A stretch of DNA of 64,000 nucleotides from the NCBI RefSeq assembly GCF_003073045.1, contig NC_037593.1, forward strand, positions 15,508,735 to 15,572,734. Reading direction: 5' to 3'. The DNA comes from Pomacea canaliculata. Its lineage: Eukaryota; Mollusca; Gastropoda; Architaenioglossa; Ampullariidae. The translations under genes were made by a program, and so were the position numbers. Shown here piece after piece: positions 57,466-64,000 of the stretch (positions within the stretch are counted from its first letter, which is position 1; the number at the start of each line of letters is the position of its first letter). A model generated the notes under the pieces. It did no database searches. It saw nothing but the letters and a program-made list of their open reading frames with translations, and was not told the origin of the DNA.

Positions 57466-59300
57466 CAACTTTGTTTCTACATCATCAGAGCTACCATGAG
57501 ATGTGTGAAGATGACTGGCTCCACTGTCTTTGACGGTTACTTTTTTTTTTCGCTTTCGTTATCAAATTCAAAGTTACAAACTACAAACACAACTCTGCAC
57601 AGGTGTGAAGCTGGTTTCTGATGTTTACATCTTACATTAGCACAAATGTCTGAAAATGTCTCTGGCCTCATAAAGTAAGATTTTACCCATCAGATTTACA
57701 CACGATCTTCTGACAGTGGATACCCATCAGACTTACCCAAGCTGTTAATACTACATCAGAGACAGTCAAATGCCACCCAGTGGGGTCATCATGCAACAAA
57801 CATTTATTTTTGCTGTCTAGGTTTTTCCCATATAACCATAAATAAAAATTTGCAGTCTCGTCTTCAAATTATTTACGTTTTACTATTTAACAATTCACTG
57901 TTTACAACCTTACGAAAAATGTTCTTTTTATTTGGAAACGTTATCAGTATAAAATGTTAAATAAAATTAAATGAAGTAGAAACTCAAAGAGAATGGTTTT
58001 ATTTCCTTTGTTATAAATGACAGTCTATAGAAGGCTAAAGGTTATTGTGTAAAAAAGTCACATTGGTATCATAGGCCCAACATTCCGAGAAAAGCATCCT
58101 TGGGGGAAGGTCTAACGAGATACAGAAAACTTTGGCCCAGTTTTCATAGTGGTGTCTGTTGTAAAGGAGATAAAAAGTTAATAAAAACCCATAATAAAAA
58201 TGTGCATTGTTGCTGTATATTGCATCCATCACTATCGTTCGTCTTCAGAATCTAAAGCTTTTATTAATATTTGGCAGCATTCTTGTAAAATCCATGTAAG
58301 GTAGAGAAAGTAAAAAATACAGACACTAAGACCCCTCATCTCCTCTATTTACAATTGTGCTGTAAATCTGTCAGCTGCCATACTTTCATTCACACATCCA
58401 TTCTAAGCAAAATTCCTCATTATAGGTCTGTGACAATCATATTAATAAAGTTGACCCCAATATTCTTTTTATGATTATCGCATCTAATACAATGGTGTCC
58501 CCGCCAGGGCTAGTGATCTAAGGGATACAACTCTCTTTAGAACAGTAATAGTAGGAGTTACCCAACTTCGCCGAAGAGTAATGACCATGTTGACTTCAGT
58601 CACCATTCGTAACAGCAAACATTTCTGACATTAGTCCTTGGAAGATATTTGGAGTCTGTAATCCGGACGCCAACACTTTGTAAAAATCACAAGATCATTA
58701 TTTTTTTTATTTCAAAATCAAGTTCAATCACACGAGAGATTCTCACATAGCATGATGTGCAGTGTGCTAGGCATGCATGTTTCCTGTCTTCTATCTCATA
58801 GCAACATGTCCTGGATGGTTAAGAATAATTTTTTGTGATTATTTTAATTTTTTTCAGCTTTTTTATTTTTTTGTACATTTGGAAATTATTTCTTAATGAT
58901 GTAGCCGGCATGAATGTTGTGCACCTGGAAATGAAAAAAAAAAACAACACCCCAACGAAATTCTATCTTTACTTGATAACACAAGTATAGTCTTAACCGA
59001 GAAAGAAGGTTGGTGTAAACCTGCTAAACAATTAGCCTCTGTTTCAAATAGATGGCAGTAAAGCTTAAGCTTGTGAAAGATACCGCACTTACGTTATCAC
59101 AGTCACAAACTGTTATCTAAACTGTGTTGGGATATATCACAGACCGAAGCCTCAGACCCGTCACACAAGTTTGATTTCTTGGTATGGTTGACAAGCGAAA
59201 CTCTTCCTTTCCTCTGCCAATAACTGTCAACCTAACTGAAAAAAACTGAATGCAATGAACTGAGCGAGTGTCGTGGTCGACATTTTGGTGTTGTGAAAAA
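57466..59300. other. Intergenic stretch
   Basis: 3' flank of the type B gene and upstream region of the last member. AT-rich, with T runs (57540-57549, 58698-58706). No gene or bounded element recognised. Confidence 0.45.
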
Positions 59301-59417
59301 GGACTTTTGAAGCAGAGGTGAAAAGGAATAATGACAGTATTTCTTGCAGTGAAGAGGCACACTGCATGTACAGTCTACTGACAAAACGATACAGACGTGA
59401 CAAGAGGAGACCAGAAG

Positions 59418-61725
59418 ATGGCATCGGGGTGTTTTCTGCACCCAAGGTGCCCCAAGGATCCCGTCCTTTGCGCCATCGTCTGTGCCTGGTGTCCACTGCC
59501 TTCCAGGTGGCGGCGGTGGCGGACTCCAGCTGGGCTCTGAGTGACGAGGACCTCATTGGATTATTTAATGAATGCAAATCAGATCCTTGCGATACAGGTA
59601 GGTAAAAGCTGGAATTCAAAAGATACCCATTTCTGTTAACTTGCAAAATTTGCGGTCCTTCTGGACATGGCAGGGTGCTGTCGAGGGTTTACTCAATGGC
59701 ACAGCTGTAGCCTGTATCAATAGTACAAATTAATATTTATTGATTAAAGTTCTTTTTCATTTCTCGTCGCTTATGAAGTCTTAGAACTATTCCGCAGACT
59801 AGATCAGCCTTCAAGACATTCGACATTTTCCAGTAACTGATGTTTGCTATGTGTAGCAGCAGTTAGCACAGACCTCTCTTTACAAAACCATTTTATCTCG
59901 TGTACACAGTCCGAGATGGTCACATCCATCTGACCTGCATCACCCAGCAGCTCGACTCATCGTTATCAGGCGCTGATAACATGACACATCGTTCTTGTCT
60001 TTCCTTTGTGTGTAGTCGCCTGGGACTGTTGATCACTTGTTTACGGCTACGCTCGTCTCCTTGTTATAGTTGTCAAACCTGTTACCTTCATCTTTGAGAC
60101 ATTCAAATCTGACATTGGTGTCTACTTTTGTTAGTCTACCTCTGTTACATCTTAATCTGTGATGTTTACTCTTTTACTTCTACATGTATGACATCTTTGT
60201 TTACTACAGTTGTGCCTGTTACCTGTGCATCTGTAACATCTATGTGCCTTACATCTAAGCCTGTTACCGCTACATCTGTGATAGCATTTGTCCCGTCTAT
60301 CCCTGCTTCCGCTTAATCTGTGATATATATATATACTACGTATACTACACAGACCGAGCTGCTGGTACTGTCTTGTGAAAATTTCCTTGCTCTCTAACAC
60401 TGTACAGTTGTGTCATTGCATTTGAAACATCAATACATAAGTAATAACCAAAAAAAAACAGTTCCCTTTCTGTCAAGTGATGTGGTTTTTATTATGATTT
60501 GATAAAAACAAACAGCAAAAAAAAAAAAAACAAAAAACAAAAGTTTATTAGAATTATTTTGTATACACGATCCAAGCGCATCCGTGGCCATGGAAAAGTG
60601 TGTTTGTTTTCTGCCTGAGATTGTACTTCTTTTGTTGATTAAAATATGTAATTTTATGAAAAACATTCATGACAAGATGGCACAAGATATTCTGATGCAA
60701 GTCTAAAATGTTGTGGAACAAAATAAATACTTTTGCTGAAAAGAGCTAAACAAACAGAAGCCATTTGTCTAGCTTAATTAAAATGAATAATTACAGAGCT
60801 ACATAATTTAAAACTTGTTTTGATTCTTGAGTTCTGGAGTACATGAGTGTTATTCTTCATGGCAGTAAAGTTTGCTTGAAATCCTCTTAATTTAAAAGTC
60901 ACCTTTGTGCACCTACATACTTATCTTCTTTTGATGCATCTACAACTGTGATCCTTACATCTGTGAACTCAGAATCCTGGCATTTATCTCTTCGTCTGTG
61001 TCTCTTGTTCACTCTCACCTGTAGACTGGTGGAGAGCCTCGAGGGCGTTCTCCATCCTGGGGCTGCTGACGGTGATTCTCAGCCTCTTCCTGGGATTGGT
61101 GCACGTTGTCCTCCCAGACAGACCCATCATCCTGCTGCTTGCTTCCGTGTCTTGTGGCGTGTCAGGTGAGAAAACAAAACAAACAAAAGTGTGGAGAGAG
61201 AGAGAGACTTATTCACTGTAGTCAATATATATATACGTCTTTATCTGTTTATTGCTAGTATATTAACACTACCTGCAACTGCCATTATAGATTAATTAAG
61301 TTGTATTCATATCTTACTTTACGCCATGCAGGACGAATTTGTATGTGGGACTCAACCGGACATATTTTGAGCATCTCATGACGTCATCAGTCGCCATCTT
61401 GGTAGCCTCTCTCTTTGTCCTTTTTGCGTCGGCCAAGTCACTGGTGCTCAAAATTATTAAAATTTAAGGCAATGAGTTCAGGACAGCAAAATCATTATAC
61501 AATTCTTCTTTCAAAGTAAAACGCGCTTTGTTTGTGGATAAATACATCGACATTCACTCTGTTTCAGTGCTGTTTCTTGTCATAGAAGGGGGGATATCAC
61601 TACAGTCCAGGACGGACCGTGACTCCACCTCCGTGACCTTTGGTGTCGACATCGTCTTGTCTGTCTTCGCGTGCGGGTTCAGCTTTTTCTCTGCGCTGTT
61701 ATATCTGATGGGGCGAACTCATTAA
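59418..61725 (+). CDS. Divergent claudin/PMP22-like tetraspan protein (one frame break)
   Basis: Exons about 59418-59597, 61025-61165 and 61568-61725, with the array's phase-1 plan and a 141-nt exon 2 (DWWRASRAFSILGLLTVILS). Exon 3 reads LFLVIEGGISLQSRTDRDST and then VDIVLSVFACGFSFFSALLY, ending MGRTH. First loop keeps W...IGLFNEC...C. Exon 1 needs a one-base shift between CPKDPVLCAIVCAWC (frame of the ATG at 59418) and AFQVAAVADSSWALS, so either the sequence has an indel or the gene is newly broken. Much less similar to the others than they are to each other: probably an older member. Intron 1 holds a degenerate minisatellite; intron 2 starts with a LINE tail. Confidence 0.7.
60050..60325. 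repeat. Degenerate minisatellite in intron 1
   Basis: Loose repeats of a unit like CTGTTACATCTGTGACATCT of about 15-24 bp. It gives a Val/Thr-rich artefact frame. A stray unit is at 60935-60960. Confidence 0.6.
61195..61315 (+). mobile_element. LINE 3' UTR fragment
   Basis: Matches the 3' end of the LINE at 30520-31115 (GACTTATTCACTGTAGTCAA, then TTTATCTGTTTATTGCTAGT and GATTAATTAAGTTGTATT). Short truncated insertion in intron 2. Confidence 0.55.
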
Positions 61726-62589
61726 AGTTGGCAAAATTGTTGAGACAACAGTGAGCTTGAGTGGAGAAAGACATACACAAAGAAATGTATCGCTTGAAAG
61801 TACATTTCTTTTTATTCGCAGTATTGTAGAGCCACCCTCCTCCTCACAAACTAACTTGATGCACGTTCAGTTTTATCCAAACAAAATATAAATATGAAAG
61901 GTCATTGCTATCTCGCAGTGAAGTAACACAAATTCACAAATTCTCTGCTTTTTCTGTCATTTAAAAACTGTCAGAAATGCTAGCAAAACGCGACCATACA
62001 TCCATACACGCTGACATAAACACACACAGACACTGGATGCTGTGAATATTCACGTCATGTGATCTCCTATACATAGAACACAATACTGATTGATTGATAT
62101 ACGTGTTGTAGCGTAAACAATTATTTATAATTAAAAGTAGAAAATGTACGAACTTTTTTCTTCTTTGATTGAAATGGTCTGTGTACAAGATTGAGAGAGC
62201 AAAATGAGACTGAAGTTTCTTGAACAATTTTTAATTTAAAATTTAATGTAAAATTATGATAGCTATAAAGTAGATTTTCTTGAATTTATGTCTAAGTTTC
62301 ATCAAAAGTTAAACTGGAAGATTCCTCTAAGTGATGCAAGAGATACACGCTTTTTTTAAGTCGCGTAACGGAAATGTTTACTACACTTTCCTTTTTATTT
62401 TGCTGATTTAAGTACTATATATTACTCTGACAGACAGTTTTGAGATTAAATGGCAGCTACCAGATAAATGAAATAATTAAATTTAGTGAAATGAGCTTTG
62501 TTTTGCTGCTGTGTGATCAAATTAAATACAATATGACAATTGTGAGACTTGAAGAAGAATAAAAGGTAGCTAATATTGCTGTACAAACA
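61726..62589. other. Intergenic stretch
   Basis: AT-rich, with no gene or bounded element recognised. Confidence 0.4.
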
Positions 62590-62830
62590 ATGTGAAAGCA
62601 GTCCAATTGTATGGTTCTGAAGCCTGGAGAGTGACAAACACCATCAACAACAAGCTCCAGACCTTTACCAGCCGATGACTACTCCATATCCTGGGAATAT
62701 TCATGGGCACAACTGAAGATCCGCTTGCTAGATGTTGCTGAGGAGTAACAAGGAAGCAACTAATATTATCATATCGCAGGTGTATGAACAAGCTTCAGGC
62801 GCTTATAAGATCACAATGATGATATAAGAT
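62590..62830 (+). mobile_element. LINE reverse transcriptase remnant
   Basis: Reads VQLYGSEAWRVTNTINNKLQ, then TFTSR, LLHILGIF and RRCMNKLQALIRSQ. This is the 'lYGsE.W......kL..F..rclR.ILgi' end of many non-LTR reverse transcriptases (RTE/Jockey-like). Stops interrupt it; no ends visible. Confidence 0.65.
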
Positions 62831-63802
62831 GATGAAAAATAAAGATGAATGAGGAGCAGCTGTGGTAGAAAGGACATAACAAAGGGACGTAGATGTGTAA
62901 CAGACTATAATTATACACCACTGACACACCACACTGTCTGACATGCGCACTCGTTTACAACACTACAAACACATCATTTTGTTGTGGTGGCTTCCCCGCC
63001 CAGCGGGACACCTATATATATATTAAGAAACATCTACTGCACGTCGAAAGGTGGCGACCACATTTACCAGAGTAAACCACAGTCCACAGCTCACATAGCG
63101 AACAAGTTTGAAGACAAACACAGTTAAAATCGGTATATCCCACAGACACCAGTCATAGCAAAATGACGAACGAATACAAACACACGCAAACGTCTTCTGA
63201 TAAATATGTCAAACGGATCTCATACCTGTGGTGTCAGGTGGACCTTCAAGTCTTCCGGTCAAAGATAAAACTAGGCCACCGACATGCAGTAAGCACTATA
63301 ATTATATACATTCCCCACACACAGAGGTAGACACAAAGCACACAACCTGTACAGTCTAGTATAAAAACACGTCAAATGAGAAAAAAATTTAATATAATAA
63401 TAAACACTTCAGTTCCCATGTAGCCAGTGAGTGGACGGGACACTACTCTCACTTTCTGAATTTTGCAATTTATACATCTAGTGGACTAGCTCTTAAACAA
63501 CGAGTGATGTCTGCAAAGTTATCAAGTATGTAGCCTAATGAACACAAATAATTACAGGAACAGCTTTAAATAAAGCAAACGTATGATTATTGGTGCTAAA
63601 TGTAATTTTTTTTGTAAGATACACGCGACATTTGAACCGAACGCAGAACGCATACAATGTCGGATTTTAAAGGTAGGCTAAGTCATCAAACTTTGGTCCA
63701 GTTGTTGAACTGGGGACTGCTCAGGAAAACATCTTTCAAAATTCAGTGAATAACACACTTTTTTGTCGAAATGCAAGTCAGTGCACCGACACGCACAGAA
63801 AC
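62831..63802. other. Intergenic stretch
   Basis: No gene seen. Moderately CA-rich between 63060 and 63370. Confidence 0.4.
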
Positions 63803-63880
63803 AGGTCAGACCCGTGACGTCACGGTTGTTTACCTCGACGCTCAACCTCGCCAGTGGACAGGCTCAACACGTGACACCTC
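63803..63880 (+). promoter_or_regulatory. CRE-containing promoter-like block at the right edge
   Basis: CCCGTGACGTCACGG with TGACGTCA at 63815-63822, followed by TTGTTTACCTCGACGCTCAA. It matches, in opposite orientation, the promoter block of the relic claudin-like copy (32890-32960). By analogy the regulated gene would lie to the right on the + strand, outside the window. Confidence 0.5.
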
Positions 63881-64000
63881 CTTAGTACGATTCAGCCAAT
63901 CAGCGAAAGCAGGATGAAAAAAAAAAAAAAAAAAATCGGGATATCCTGATTGTTTTTCATGAATACATGTGTTTCTAAGGTCTGGAAAAGAAACTTGATA

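Noticed and set aside
60128-60316. Val/Thr-rich short frame
   Set aside because: Comes from a degenerate minisatellite inside an intron.

Overview
This is an animal (metazoan) nuclear window: AT-rich, intron-rich, full of microsatellites, SINE/LINE debris and small DNA transposons. The genes seen (an EndoU ribonuclease with a somatomedin B exon, a Rab20-like GTPase, a tandem array of claudin/PMP22-like four-helix membrane proteins, a THAP-bearing transposon) fit a protostome, and a mollusc (probably a gastropod) is my best guess. That guess is inference, not proof.

Layout. 1-12.4 kb: two tandem + strand copies of a secreted EndoU-family endoribonuclease (2756-7422 and 10419-12423). The first keeps a somatomedin B exon and the second lacks it; both carry single-base frame breaks. 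14.5-16.4 kb: a five-exon Rab20-like small GTPase on the - strand. 18-30 kb: a direct tandem duplication (18119-26183 and 26184-29775), each unit holding one - strand claudin-like gene. Comparing the two units exposes three clean insertions made after the duplication, each with an empty site in the other unit: a 533-bp TA-flanked mariner/pogo-type MITE, a 175-bp hAT-type MITE, and a 4.0-kb AT-flanked element carrying a THAP gene and a convergent second gene (ISL2EU-like).

31-64 kb: the rest of the claudin-like array. A - strand gene (34217-36932) sits beside an internally deleted relic copy (32279-32980). Orientation then flips at about 37-39 kb. On the + strand follow four closely related 'type A' genes (starts 39040, 42883, 46835, 51480), one complete 'type B' gene (54967-57465), scattered single-exon relics of further type B copies (41805, 45383, 49770), and a divergent last member (59418-61725). 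A promoter-like block with a CRE palindrome at the right edge suggests another member just outside.

Every claudin-like gene has the same plan: three coding exons, all split in phase 1, exon 2 almost always 141 nt, 156-174 residues, four membrane helices, and a first loop with W...GL(F)...C...C. The helices are nearly identical among neighbours, while the two extracellular loops differ strongly. LINE pieces in intron 1 were inherited by several copies. The region reads as a birth-and-death array of small tetraspan proteins, with promoters (CRE or E-box palindromes) duplicated along with the coding exons. I worked by eye; all similarity statements are from manual reading, and no database was searched.
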